Positions 1 through 11,589 are shown, counted from the first letter of the stretch. The stretch: 64,000 bases of DNA from Cristatella mucedo (GCA_009760855.2 WPIO01000132.1:1-64000); one strand, 5' to 3'. A program made the numbers and translations. Notes: a model not told the origin generated them from the sequence alone.

Positions 1-2518
1 ACTCGTGAATGCCCTCAGTCGAGTCTAGCTTCAAACTACCCACTTCTACACTGTTCGTACTCTTTGAGTCTAAGCTAGAGGCGTGTCCGGGCTGTGATGG
101 GTAGATCGCTTTTGCCTTGCCGGGTAAGAGATCTTGGAACCAAAGGCGGTAGTTTTGGCGAGAGGTATAAAAATATCGGCAGCTTTGATGTTGCGAGATA
201 TTTACTTAATCCGAACTTTTGCAGTTTGCTTATGTTGCCCACATCACACGAGGTAGCACCTGTGCAGTATTTTGGTCTGCTTTTCTGACTGGCCGGCTCT
301 CGCTTATAACGCTCATGTCAACGATCTACACTCAGGAGGTTAGACCGCCATGCTAATGTCACCAACTATGGTACCCAGGAACTACATACCCAGGGTACCA
401 TGCTCCTTTTCGCTGACAGCCGGCTCTCGGCTCCTAGCAGCTTTAGCTCGCGGCGTGACCACAAGTTGGTGGACGACCGAGTCCAAACTTTTGCTAGCCT
501 CGATGCACTTTTAATTTAAGCTGGCTCTCCACGTTGGTCTCTGAGGACGCTGTGCAAACTTCCCATTATTACGATTAACAAAGGAATATGCAGGTATGGG
601 AGATTTGAGTCGCCGAACTTATGTAAAAATAATTGAAGAGCGGGGCGTTTCACGTCGAGATTCTGACATTTCGGAGCCCCAATTAGCTGTTGCGACGTGA
701 TTAATGTAGTTTTGATTCGCACAGCAGAGAGCCAGCCGATGACCGCCACCAACAGCTTAATACAACGCACGGAGACGAAGGGCGCACGGCTCCCTTCGGC
801 CCCTCCTTCTCCCCATCGACGCCCCCTCTCCCAGGTTGGCGTTCCCTCCTCGCCCACTCCCACCCACAACCTCCCCGAATCTCTCCCAGCCACATCTCAT
901 CCTGTGAGTTGGCGGGAGGACAAAGCCGCCGGCCTGTGAATAAACCACAGCCGCCAGACCACAGCTGACCACCGGCCTGTCCCTAGGCTACGGCAACCAG
1001 CTGTTTGACCCTGGGGTGGTTTAGGGCACTTAACGGTCTGCCTGCACTGGCAGTGTGCCGGCGAGCCCAGTGTCAATGATCGAATCATGCATACATAGAA
1101 ACACGAACCACAATTAATATGTTGGAACTTGGTTACAGATTCGCATACAATTTAGCGGAAGAAAATTTGCACCGAAAGCGGCGGTATAATGCATCGACGG
1201 GGAGCAGTTGTCCGAGTGCGAGGGAGCATGACGTAGCAGCCTTCGAGCCCCCCCCCTCCCCCGGGGGTTCGGAGAATCGACGAGGCCGCTCAGACCGCTG
1301 CCTAAGCAGCGCGCCGGCCGCGCAGACTCTCGAGCGGTAGAGGCGCGGACACCGCGGCTCTCGGCAGGTGACTCGGCAGTCCGGCCCAAAGCCACGCATT
1401 CGCGGCATCTGTGGAAGCTCTATCCACGTACCGCAAAATTTCGCCAGCTGTCGGGCGGGTTCGGAACGAACGATGGCTCGACAGGGCAAAACAACGCACG
1501 CACGTAATGGAAGGGCTGCCGATGGAGCATAGAGGAAGGGGAGGGTTGGATCCCTTGACGCCGGCAGCCGTCTCGAGTGTGCAGACTGCGCTTGGCCGGC
1601 GTGTTTTTTCAGAATAAAGTGCATGGTGTTGGAGCCAGCCGGCTTGTTGCTCGGTCTCGCTACCCAGCCCGACGACAGGTCGTGCGGAAGACCTGTCACG
1701 CCGAGAAAGCGCTTTCTCAGCAGCTACACACGGGCTCAGTAACTATGAAGTCGTATGAAATACAACGACCGAATGTGCACGTGTCCGCTTGCCATCAGAT
1801 TGCTTCATGCGTGTCCGAAATGTCGCTTGAGCGCTACGGAGCGGAGACATGTCAGCCGGGGGCTTGCCACCTGTCGGCATTTCGTTCCAACTTGAGAGAT
1901 AGGGCGATAGCCTGAACGAGATATTCTCTCAGCCTGTTCATAGGACTTGGCCTTATCGAGCTTGGCCCGCGACTACTGCGCAAATCGCGTCAGGATACGT
2001 GAATGTCTCAGATCTCAAAGCCTAGCACCACTCGTATTATATTCGGAGTAATTTATAATAAATAAAAATTAAAATGAACTAATTCATATTCTGAACTGGT
2101 GCGTGTCGTTGCGAATACAAAACAGCTGCCAACTAGCCTCCGCCTCACCTCCCACTTCTGTTTGTACTCCTACTTCCGCTTCGGCTGGACCAGCCTCCCA
2201 AGCTTGCCTCGGTTTCAAAATACCACGTACTTGCGCTGTCTACCCTGCCGAAACGGTTCAGCACTGACCTGAACATCTACCTCGACATGGAAATCTAACC
2301 ATGACAACCGAGAGGATGCTTTCTAACCAGAGATAACAAATGCACCCGTCGTGGCGGTACGCTGACGGCACAGCCGTGGCTATATTGTCGCCTGCTCTTG
2401 AGCGTTTATTCATCCGTTATAATGTGGCGGAAGAACAACGGTAGGCTAGCGCTATTATATACTTGTCACTTTACCCGTGGTTCTCCGGTCACTTTTTTCT
2501 CCCTATAGATATTCCCTT
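1..2518. other. Unassigned sequence
   Basis: No gene or known repeat recognised. Short ORFs overlap on both strands without coding character. A small inverted repeat, ATGGTACCC / GGGTACCAT, lies at 368-376 and 393-401. A TATA-like GGTATAAAAA occurs near 161-170, but no transcript can be tied to it. Confidence 0.5.
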
Positions 2519-2519
2519 G

Positions 2520-2547
2520 TCTCTCTCCCCCCCCTCCCTCCCTCCCT

Positions 2548-2592
<45 letters not shown>
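2520..2592. repeat. CCCT/TC microsatellite
   Basis: A run of CCCT units passes into a pure (TC)n tract. The overlapping open frames rich in Leu/Ser/Pro are products of this repeat and are not genes. Confidence 0.95.
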
Positions 2593-2596
<4 letters not shown>

Positions 2597-2669
2597 CTCG
2601 ACCTTGGGCGTAGCTGTTATTGTTTTTTGTCGGACCCTAGCTCTCGGTGTCCGTCCTCGGCCTAATTCT

Positions 2670-2882
2670 TCTTGGCTAGTCCTTGGCTAGCTATTGGCTA
2701 GCCCCTGGCTAGCCCCTGGCTAGCCCTTGGCTAGCCCTTGGTCAGTCCTTGGCCAGTCCCTAGCCAATGCTTGGCCAGTCCCTGGCCAGTCCCTAGCCAA
2801 TCCTTGGCCAGTCCCTGGCCAGTCCTTGGCTAGTCCTTGGCCAATCCTTGGCCAATCCTAGAATAGTCCTTGGCTAGTCCGC
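2670..2882. repeat. Degenerate 12-bp minisatellite
   Basis: About seventeen imperfect copies of a unit close to CCTTGGCCAGTC, with GGCTAG and GGCCAA variants. Variants are grouped (GGCTAGCCC at the left, GGCCAATCC at the right), as expected when an array grows by local duplication. Confidence 0.9.
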
Positions 2883-3687
2883 CTGCTACGGTTGCTCTAG
2901 GTGCCCCAGTCAGACCCACAAAGGCAAGGGCTAATATCGCGGCTAGCCTGAGAGCTGCTCCGTTGCACACTGTAAGAGAATCAATGACCAAGGGCTGGTA
3001 CCATTCAGGGTGTCAAACATGCAAAACCAAGCAAGTGTCATGCTTGGGCCAGCATGCCAAAGCAAACATGAAAGCACCAAGTGCCACCGGTTAGTAAAAC
3101 CACTGGCTAGGAACATGCACTAAATTACGCAAACGTCATCAGGACTATCAGACCGGAAATGACAATTTCACTTCCGGGCGAAGGGAAAGCTGACCGAAAC
3201 GACTGCGCCTTTAGTGAAGACTTAAAAGACGTAGCGTCATTGCAAGTAGTCGCCGAAGCCATAAGTGAGTTTCGGACTTTCATTTCACGCGAGCTGAAGG
3301 CTCGATTGCCAAAAAGATTTCAATTTAGTGCCAGGGAATGCATGACGACTAGATGCTGATGAACGAGTAGTGCGAGAGCGCACAAAAGGAGCAAGAAGGT
3401 CAGATAGGTCAAGGCCGGCGCAAGCGATTGAAGCGACCTGTAAACTTGATAGAGAATATATTAACTGATTCAATTCTTGATAGGGAGCCAGTGAAGCTCA
3501 GACGACAGAAGCAGTGCGATGAGGCAGCAAAGCGGCTGGCGACAGACCAGAGGAGCCGCTGAGTTTTACACCAGCTGCAGAAGATTATGGACACAGATAA
3601 GAAGTGTTGAATAAAGGTAATTACAGCAATCTAGATTCGGTATATGAAAAGCGTTAACTGGTTTGGCCATCGTTCTGTCACTTACTC
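2883..3687. other. Unassigned sequence
   Basis: No convincing gene. A short part near 3003-3090 resembles 35650-35730 (CATGCTTGG followed by CCAAAGCA and ACATGAAA), so an old unnamed repeat is probably present. A 66-codon frame at 3159-3359 has no recognisable motif. Confidence 0.4.
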
Positions 3688-3866
3688 GATTGCCATTCTG
3701 ACTCAGCTTCTGCTTCTCACTTTCCCCTTGCGGCGTGAGATTAAGGCTGTTTGCTACTATATGCACACAGAAAGTCAATTTGGCTTAAGTGGACTATAGA
3801 AATATCTCCGCATTAACACCCACTCAGTCTTTGCGGCTTTTAGGAGTTACAAAGGGAGAAATAAGT
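3688..3866 (+). mobile_element. LINE-B 3' end fragment
   Basis: The sequence matches the 3' untranslated end of other LINE-B copies (38985-39180 and 27960-28150). It keeps TCTGACTC, CACTTTCCCCTTGCGGCGTGAG, the ACACCCACTCAGTCTTTG block and a terminal GAGTTACA. No coding sequence is left. It is strongly diverged and therefore old. Confidence 0.7.
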
Positions 3867-4045
3867 TACATTCTCTAAGTAGACCCTAGTTTTAGCAGTG
3901 CTCTTTAGCTGAAAGTGAGGTATGGGGGTCTGACCAGTTTGATCTTTGTGGTAGTGATATCTAGGCATGAAGAAAAGTTCTATAGAAGGATCTGACTGTC
4001 AACAGTGTGTAATGTTACTTATTTATCCAGGAGTAGAAGCGGAGA

Positions 4046-4366
4046 GGTTTCCAACTGGCGTCGCGACATCCACTGACTTGACCACATTTAAATAGAAGCT
4101 AAAACTCACCTGTTTATCACAGCATTTACTGGGTCCCTGTGATTCGTCTTTTGTGCGTTTATGCATGATGGCACTGGGCATTCTGCCAGTAACCACACAT
4201 GCATGCTGCTGACCCAGTGCATGTCACCTCTAACCCTGTTCTGCTTTTTGTCATTGATCTCGTTACTACCAGCTATTCGATCATGCCTTCTTTGCAGCAA
4301 ATGTTAAGTGTCGAGAAAGAGGTTGAGTTCTCTGAGGGCGCAATGAAAAATGTGTTATTTTTACCC
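4046..4366 (+). mobile_element. LINE-A 3' end fragment
   Basis: Contains the last codons of the LINE-A reverse transcriptase frame (CATTTAAATAGAAGCTAAAA corresponds to the FKK-type C-terminus), then the 3'UTR with GGGTCCCTGTGATTCGTC, CATGCTGCTGACCCAGTGCA and the terminal block GAAAGAGGTTGAGTTCTCTG before a degraded TTA-rich tail. It abuts a minus-strand LINE-A fragment, so two LINE-A pieces face each other. Confidence 0.8.
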
Positions 4367-4990
4367 TGATCAGCATTTTTCAGAAGGCCATTATAAACCC
4401 GAAGCAGAGCAGCTTCCGTTGAGTGGTTAGCTGTAAATTCCGATTGGAACTTGCTGGCAAGATCTGATACATTGATGTTATCGTTTATTTGTTCGGCCAG
4501 CACTCATTCAAGTATCTTGGATAGTAATGGCAGAAGGACGATTGGATGAAATTTAATTACATTCTCATGATCTAGGGTCGGCTTTTTAATGAGTGGCCTG
4601 ACAAAATGTTCTTCACCGCTATTCAGGGAGATATTTACAATATTTGCAATGGCGGGCAGCCTCAGGTATACGCACTTCGTAAGGAGAAACGTTGGGGGAC
4701 ACAATCTAGAGGGAAAGTGGTATTTGTAGCCTGAAAGACAAAATTAGCGACGAGTTTAATAGAGGCAGGCACAAAGGAGGTGAGAAAAGCAGGGCGCTGA
4801 TGGCTTGGATTCCTGTAGAGACGGTAGATGGTGTCACTATTCCATTCTATCTTACTTACGATGAATTTGTAGGAACTCTCCGCTAAGTTACCACTGGGAT
4901 CACTGGACAGTATGCTGGCTCGGGAGCGGTTAAGAAAATTGACGACAGCGGAGATTAATATATTTGGACTATTGATCTGTGATTCAACGA
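4367..4990 (-). mobile_element. LINE-A reverse transcriptase N-terminal fragment
   Basis: Read on the minus strand, the frames give the region before and into the reverse-transcriptase fingers: VRPLIKKPTLD, LASKFQSEFTANHSTEAALL and NADQGK. The same blocks occur in the LINE-A copies at 19.9-20.3 kb and 20.9-21.1 kb. Stops and a frameshift near 4503 break the frame. The catalytic YADD part is missing because the copy is cut at the junction with the plus-strand fragment. Confidence 0.75.
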
Positions 4991-4992
4991 CC

Positions 4993-5435
4993 GTATTTTA
5001 CCATGTATAAGCTCCCCCTTTCCTCAAAATTTGGGATCAGATAATGGGGAGTGGGCTTATACATGGGAGGTTATTTTTTTGCTTTAATATTGCACTACAA
5101 ATTGTATCTTCTTTGAAAGCATTGAAGGTATCCAAATGCATTTTGAATGCATTTGTGGCATTTCAAACGACGGGACGAAAGATGACGCAGTCTATCAAGA
5201 AAGTGGCGACGGCAATGATGATAAAAAATTTTCAGCCAAATTTCAAGCCTTTGATACGAACGAGGAGAGGCTATCATCACTATTCTTGATGCAGAGGATA
5301 GTGATAGTGACATGAGTGATTTTTATGAGTCTTTATATTGCAAAGTTCACTCAGTTATTTGAAATCGTTTCTCTCCAGAAGATCGATTAAAAAACGGGGG
5401 CTTTTAAATCGAGGGGCTTATATAGCTTAAAATAG
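4993..5435. mobile_element. Internally deleted pogo-like DNA transposon
   Basis: Imperfect terminal inverted repeats of about 25 bp bound this unit. The left end begins GTATTTTACCATGTATAAGC and the right end, reversed, reads CTATTTTAAGCTATATAAGC. Just inside the left end is a second inverted repeat (CCATGTATAAGC ... GCTTATACATGG). Between 5160 and 5360 a plus-strand frame with one shift reads KDDAVYQESGDGNDD, then FDTNEERLSSL and DAEDSDSDMSDFYESL. This resembles the acidic C-terminal tail of pogo/Tigger-type transposases. It is an inference from style of termini plus tail; the DDE core is absent. Confidence 0.55.
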
Positions 5436-6314
5436 GTAGATCTCTATACATCTTTGAATTAGCCGCAGCTAAAACGGATTGGTACGACCAACTAAAATTT
5501 AGAAATTACAAGCGGTGGACAGTCAGTTGCAACTTTTTGGTTACCTTCTCAAGTATACGCACACTGTCATCCTCGGCTATACGCAGTTCCCTTAGAGGCA
5601 AATCTTGGATACAAGCAACCTATGGCCATGTCCCGATTTGCATTTGCACAGTTTTCTTGCCCAATTTTTAACACATGGAGAGCCTCGGTTATAAGCAAAC
5701 CTCGCTTATAAGCAAGCCATTTTCTGATCCCAGCACCACTTCCCCTCAGTTATAAGCCACTCAACAAAATGAATCGATTTCATCGGATCAAGGTGCATAT
5801 CTGCGTAAAATAATCTTAAAAATTGTGGTTTATTTAGTCATTGTATAATATTTATCGCTTGTGCTCGTGTCTTGTTAATGTGTTCGCGGTGGTGAAGTCA
5901 GACGTCTCAAACAGTCGAGACGCGTGAAAGTTAGTACGTACATAAGGAGAGGCGCCGCCGAACACGTGGTCGCTCGCAGTGATGGAAGCCGACCAGTGCG
6001 GCCCCTCGAGACGGCAGTGGGCATTGCGACAAGTCGGTAAGAAGAGTTGTTCAATAATATACTTTACGTGTGTTCTTCAGTTTTCAGTTGACGAAAATGT
6101 TAAGAAATCTAGTACCTTCATCCATTTTTCTCATCTTTCAATCCTTTGATACAATAAAATGCGGAAAAGGGTTCTTGGCTCGAACACAAACGGATCAAAA
6201 AGTTTGCCTAAATCTTTTGATAAATTGAAGCGTTCGAAATAATGTAATCAGTAATAAAAAGTTTTAATAGGTAAATTGAACAATTATAAATACCTGCCTT
6301 AAATTTTCAGAATC
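5436..6314 (+). mobile_element. Probable 5' end of a Tigger/CENP-B-like transposon
   Basis: The stretch 5565-5770 holds repeated phrases CCTCGGCTATACGC, CCTCGGTTATAAGC and CCTCGCTTATAAGC, typical in style of pogo/Tigger subterminal sequence. The remaining ~500 bp up to the transposase frame at 6315 has no gene. The exact left end was not fixed. Assignment rests mainly on the transposase relic downstream. Confidence 0.4.
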
Positions 6315-6780
6315 ATGGCGGAAAAGAAACCGAAGAAGCGGAAGGCTATGAATTTAACAGAAAAACTCGATATTTTTGATGCGTTAAAGGCGAGCAAGGC
6401 GAACGTTGTTGCGGCTCAGTTCAGTCGTGATCCATCGATGATTTCCAAAATCAAAAGGAACGAAGACACAATTCAAGAGAAAACGGGCTGGAAAACGGGA
6501 GTTTAATTTGAAAACGGCAGTGAAATTTGAATTACGAGGAAGTCGACGAACCTTTATTCGCGTAGTTTTAATCAATACGGGTTCAGAGTGCTCCGATTAA
6601 TGGACCTTTAATGATAGAAAAAGCTCGTCAATTGTAGAATGTGCTCGCATGCGACGAGCCGTCGGATGCTTGGCTCGATCGATTCCAGAAGAAACATACA
6701 ATGGAATTAAAGCACAGTTCAAGATAGGACCACTTGTTGCTGAGTATGGCGTCGCATGGAAGGATAAATCCAGCTAATCA
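6315..6780 (+). pseudogene. CENP-B/Tigger-like transposase N-terminus (broken)
   Basis: The frame opens with MAEKKPKKRKAMNLTEKLDI, followed by AQFSRDPSMISKIKRNEDTI. This is the N-terminal CENP-B/psq-type helix-turn-helix found in Tigger and jerky transposases and in CENP-B, which binds transposon ends. A stop follows at 6504-6506. Farther on, other frames continue with VQSAPINGPLMIEKARQ and CDEPSDAWLDRFQKKH, matching the second CENP-B DNA-binding helix-turn-helix domain. Several in-frame stops lie between and after these pieces, so the gene is dead. No DDE catalytic domain was found downstream. A possible distant C-terminal remnant (EEIIIESDAEFIEETLSD) is at about 7710-7860. Confidence 0.75.
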
Positions 6781-7304
6781 CACATATTTTTCGTAGCTCT
6801 ATTGAATCAAAGACGGATATATACACACATAAATATGCTGTACGTGCTTAAATATTGACACAGCCGCCTCTGCATCGTGAAAAGTACGGTACATCCTTAT
6901 AATCTCTCTATAATAATTTTTATAATCCCTATTATAATCTTATAATCTCCAACTGCCGACGACCCAGCATTAGCAGCAGAACAAACCTCGTTGACGAAAT
7001 ACAAGTCTGCATTCCAAAGTTTGACATTATTAATTTAAACGCAGCTTTTTATCTCGGTTTTGATTCACGGAAGCGGCATAAGCACGCCACCGCGAATGAA
7101 CACGAGACAAACAGCGGGCAGACTAAAAGCGCAGAGTAAGAGTAGCAGAAGCCGGATATAGGGGCGGAGTGAAGGCTGACCACTGAGAGAAATTCATGTC
7201 CGTCTAGTGTTGCGTTTAGAATTGCATGGTTCAGCCCATACGGATCGGGCAATTGCGGTGTCACCAAATAGTTGCACGAGGAAGCGGAAGCTGCCTGGTG
7301 GTTC
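6781..7304. other. Unassigned, partly AT-rich
   Basis: No gene recognised. TATAATC-type motifs are repeated at 6893-6950. The sequence then becomes ordinary mixed DNA up to the 15-bp array. Confidence 0.4.
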
Positions 7305-7484
7305 TCGGTGCGACGGAAGTCGGTGCGACGGAAGTCGGTGCGACGGAAGTCGGTGCGACGGAAGTCGGTGCGACGGAAGTCGGTGCGACGGAAGTCGGTG
7401 CGACGGAAGTCGGTGCGACGGAAGTCGGTGCGACGGAAGTCGGTGCGACGGAAGTCGGTGCGACAGAAGTCGGTGCGACGGAAG
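7305..7484. repeat. 15-bp tandem array, 12 copies
   Basis: Twelve head-to-tail copies of TCGGTGCGACGGAAG, with a single base change in one unit (CGACAGAAG near 7461-7469). Because 15 is a multiple of three, every frame on both strands stays open, giving spurious ORFs such as GSRCD, GATEV and RRTDF repeats. The near identity of units suggests recent expansion. Confidence 0.97.
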
Positions 7485-8781
7485 TCGGAAGGAAGTGCGA
7501 ACAGTCTCAATTCAAGTCAGGCAAGCTCTCCTCGAGTAAAGAAGCGTAATTTTCTTCATCTGTATGAAGGTCTTTGAGTATCGTGGGCGAGACTTACTAA
7601 GATGGCTAGATTAATAAACCCTACATATAAAGAGTCTGAGAAATTAAGAGTATTGACGGGATCACAAGTGAAGCAGCCAGAGAGATTGTGGACACGGTTT
7701 GAGGGAAGAAATCATCATTGAAAGTGATGCTGAGTTTATTGAAGAAACTTTATCTGATGAGATTGAAACTGAATGTAGCGAGCGGGATCAAATGGTGGAA
7801 GGCCCTCAAGCTGTCATGCCAGAAGTGATTAAGCATCATCATACGGTTTTTCAAAATTTCTACGATACTTGAGAGCAATTCGGTGAGAGGCCTTGAGAAC
7901 AGATCATAGAAATCCACGTAGACCAAAGTATTTCCTGTACAGTGAGTGGATTTCCTATCGAATCAAGAAATAAGCGCTCAATGTACGAAACAGGCGAGAG
8001 CAGGAAGGGGAAATGTTCGCGGTGATACTCATCGCTGATCTACGGCCGCTAAAGATTTTCATCATTTTACATTTGATGTATTTTGTATTCACAGTCTGAT
8101 CATAAATTCTGATTGAAGTAGTAAAATGTCACTTAACATTCGGAGGGCACGTGAAAGAGTTAGTGCTCCTTAAAAAACTAGGGATAATCAGAAGTGCTTT
8201 ACGCAACAAAAAATAATTTTTCTTAGTTGAAAAGTAGAAGAGTTATCGTCGCGAAAATCCAGGCACAAATTAATCGGAAACAGCGGAAGAGGTATGATAG
8301 ATTCACGAATATCAGTCAAGCCATGAAAACGGCGCGACTCAGTTTCTAGCTTTGCGAGAACACGAGGAGTTGCTAAAAATTGTCGGTGACTTCAGAGAGA
8401 GAAATAGAAATTTCGTTGGCTCACTGAAATTACCGGTCACCTTTGAATCCATTATAAAAGGTCACGATCGGTCGCATGAAACAGTTACCCTGGGTAAACG
8501 CCTTATGTTTCATCAGGTGTCCAGGAAGAAGTCAGAGAGATTATGGCATCCAATGTTTGCAAGAGTTTACTGTGAAGAAATCGCTAAACCGAAACCGAAT
8601 GCTATAGTCTTCTTTTCGACTCGAACCCTGGTCAGGCATACCATCAACACGTGTCAGAAGTAGTGAAGTGTGTGAAGTTGATTGTGAGATGAATGCAACC
8701 TGAGTTAGCGAGTCCTTCCTCGGTTACAGGTGAATGAGACATTTTAAAGAGGCGACGTACACGAAATGAAGCCACAAGATC

Positions 8782-8786
<5 letters not shown>
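7485..8786 (+). other. Unassigned; possible transposase C-terminal remnant
   Basis: About 1.3 kb without a convincing gene. A frame at 7710-7860 reads EEIIIESDAEFIEETLSD and later MPEVIKHHHTVFQNFYD, resembling the acidic linker and C-terminal helices of jerky/Tigger proteins; this is a weak inference. A 103-codon frame at 8352-8663 has no motif I recognise. Confidence 0.3.

Positions 8787-8827
<41 letters not shown>
8787..8827. repeat. (TC)n microsatellite
   Basis: Interrupted TC repeat. It accounts for the Arg/Glu-rich minus-strand frame. Confidence 0.95.
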
Positions 8828-8929
8828 ATCGTTACCTCTCTCTCGCTCTCAATCTGTATCTCAGTAATACCCCACTCTTAATTCTTTTGAGCGAACTAAA
8901 AATAAAGCATAGTGGCGTCGCCATTTCTA

Positions 8930-9225
8930 TAGTTTGCGGCTCGTCGACGAAAGCGTCATTTAGGTGCAGGACACCCAGATTTTGCGACGAGACGAGACGG
9001 ATGGATATACTGACTGAGCCAGTGCTAAGGTAAGGCTTTACACTTTCAGAGTAGCACGAGCAGTGCCCATACTTTGTTGTTATCGTCATTAATTCGAGGA
9101 AGTTAGCTACAATCAAAGAACAAGTACCATGGATCCTGGATGGCAGGAAGAGATTCATCATAGCGCACGTACAGATCATGTGTATCATAAAGGTCTGCCA
9201 GCATATCTACCGTTGAATCTTCACG
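8930..9225 (-). mobile_element. LINE reverse transcriptase relic
   Basis: On the minus strand a diverged frame shows NFLELMTITTK near where LINE-A has NFLKLNDDKT, then SSQNLGVLHL near AQNLGVIFQS. It is much more diverged from LINE-A than the neighbouring plus-strand copy, so it is a separate older insertion. Assignment rests on two short blocks. Confidence 0.4.
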
Positions 9226-9228
9226 AAA

Positions 9229-10247
9229 CCTAGGTGCCATGTTCCAAAGTGACCTTTTATTAGACGACCACGTCAGCTCGACAGTCAAATCTGCCTAGTT
9301 TCAGATGCATAACATTTGCTAAAGTTCGGGCTCGTTTAAACCAGAATACCACATCTAAATTGGTCCATGCATTTGTGACATCCCGTCTTGACTTCTGTAA
9401 CTCACTGCTTGCTGGTCTTCCGACCTGTGCAATCAGGCGCTTATAGCACGTGCAAAACTCTGCAGCTAGGCTTGTCTGTCGTAAGCATCGAGTTGCCATA
9501 TCTCACCACTTCTCGCCGACCTGCAGTGGCTACCAGTCAAGAAACGCATCGTAATCAAGGTTTTGCCGTTCACTTTTATGTCCCTTCATTCTTTGGCTCC
9601 TGCCTACGTATTAGATCTACTGCCCCACCAGGTTAAGCATCGTACCACCCGTTTTTTGGAATCTGAATATTTATCTAAACCACGTACAAACCTCAAATCC
9701 TTTGGAGACCATGCATTCAGTTCATATTCTCCCAAAGCCAGGAAATAACTCCCAACTTGCGTCACGACATCTCCCGACTTGTCCACATTTAAAAAGAAAC
9801 ATAAAAACGCACCTATTTACGGCGGCATTTAGTGGGTCCCTGTGATTCGTCCTTTATGTGCTTAAAAATACTAGCTGATTGAACAGCCTCTTTTGTATAG
9901 GGACAGAAAAGCCTTTATGGCTATCACCATCGCTTGCAGCGGCGACAAAGACTTATCCACCACCACAGTATTCGAACCCACGACCTCGAGACTAGGTTGT
10001 GAAAAGAAACCGCCTTATCCAGTGTGCCATCACGGCTCACCATGTTCGTGCTAACATTGTTGCATGCTGCCACTAACCACACTTTTATTCTGACCCTGTG
10101 CACGTCACCTATAACCATGTTATTCTTGTTGCTTATTGAGCATGCTACCATTAACCATTCGATCTTGCTTCCTTAGCAGCAAATTGTAAAGTTCCTAGAA
10201 AGAGATTGACTTCTCTGAGGGCGCTATATCAAATTTATTATTATTAT
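9229..10247 (+). mobile_element. LINE-A C-terminal half and 3' end, split by SINE-B
   Basis: Frames with several shifts follow the LINE-A C-terminus: FQSDLLLDDHVSS, CKTLQLGLSVV in another frame, LLPHQVKHRTTRFLES. The 3'UTR is cut by a SINE-B element at about 9871-10041 and then resumes with GCATGCTGCCACTAACCACA and ends in GAAAGAGATTGACTTCTCTGAGGGCGCTATATC and TTATTATTA. The reverse-transcriptase catalytic part is absent, as in a 5'-truncated insertion. Confidence 0.85.
9871..10041 (-). mobile_element. SINE-B copy nested in LINE-A
   Basis: Minus strand reads as a tRNA-like head starting GTGAGCCGTGATGGCACACT (A-box part), a B-box GTGGGTTCGAATAC, then a body ending GAGGCTGTTCAATCAGCTAG. The same arrangement occurs at 55116-55285. 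It interrupts the LINE-A 3'UTR; target duplication is not clear because the LINE flank has diverged. Confidence 0.8.
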
Positions 10248-10420
10248 AAAGATCATTGCGATGATGAGTTGCTTAACTTGGTGGCTGCAAATGCGGCAGT
10301 ATACAATGATGGTAGCAATTCTAGGAACCATAAAAGCATTCAAGGAGTTTTTCTCTAGCTAATCACACGAGAAGGACTCACTACAAAAAGCGTGGTACAT
10401 TTGGTCGTTAATTTTTGGAG

Positions 10421-10906
<486 letters not shown>

Positions 10907-10989
10907 TGAGCCATTGAGCAGTGGACTTAGCCAATCGCACACAAGAGCATAGCCAATTCAAGCGAATCTAAGAACAAAAGGGAGCAGAA

Positions 10990-11130
10990 TAATAATAATA
11001 ATAAATTATGTATAGCGCCCTCAGAGAATGAAGCTCTTTCTAGGTGCTTTACAGATGCTTTATAGAAAGCCTTACCAAATGATTGGTGGTAACATTCGCT
11101 AGTAGCAGGTACAGTGTAAGCAGATATACA
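10990..11130 (-). mobile_element. LINE-A-type 3' end
   Basis: On the plus strand: AATAATAATAATAATAAATT, then GCGCCCTCAGAGAATGAAGCTCTTTCTAGGTGC, the reverse complement of the LINE-A terminal hairpin and TTA tail. Only the last ~140 bp was inserted or survives. Confidence 0.8.
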
Positions 11131-11589
11131 TGCAATACATGCACACGAGGGAGCATACTTTTATTAAAAAGCTGGCTGCGAATATAGAAAATGCTATTTG
11201 CTATGAAATGCTAAAAAAATATGCTGTAGAATTTATTTATCTGTAGTGCGAATTAACAAAGCTAAGTTGTTTTGAGATAGTATCTTAGCTTAACTGTATT
11301 GTGGCACAATCTATTGCAGTCGGCAGTACCTAGAGGTACCATAATTTATTTATTTTTAAGAATGCTTAATTTCTGACATCTTTTACTGAATTTCATGAAC
11401 GTGATTTATGTTCTTTTAATCTCTCACACTTGGAAATATAATCCTCGGCTCGCATAAAAAGAAACTGTTCTAACAAGGATGAAGGAGGAGGACCAATAGA
11501 GGACGAGCATGCGAAGCTTGAGTAGGTGACCAACAACCTGGCCATCGTAATCATCACAGTTCATTGACCGAGGAGTTAGCTAAATGTCG
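11131..11589. other. Unassigned AT-rich stretch
   Basis: No gene or recognised repeat. Confidence 0.5.

Noticed and set aside
7049-7577. Frames with five-residue repeats (FRRTD, GSRCD, SVRRK)
   Set aside because: Explained by the 15-bp array being open in every frame.
8930-9840. Possible twin-priming inversion of a single LINE at 9225/9229
   Set aside because: The minus and plus segments overlap in the protein map (QNLGV region) but are too different to derive from one element.
9950-10041. tRNA gene suggested by the GGTTCGAA B-box
   Set aside because: No cloverleaf can be formed, and the same segment recurs as the head of SINE-B at several sites.
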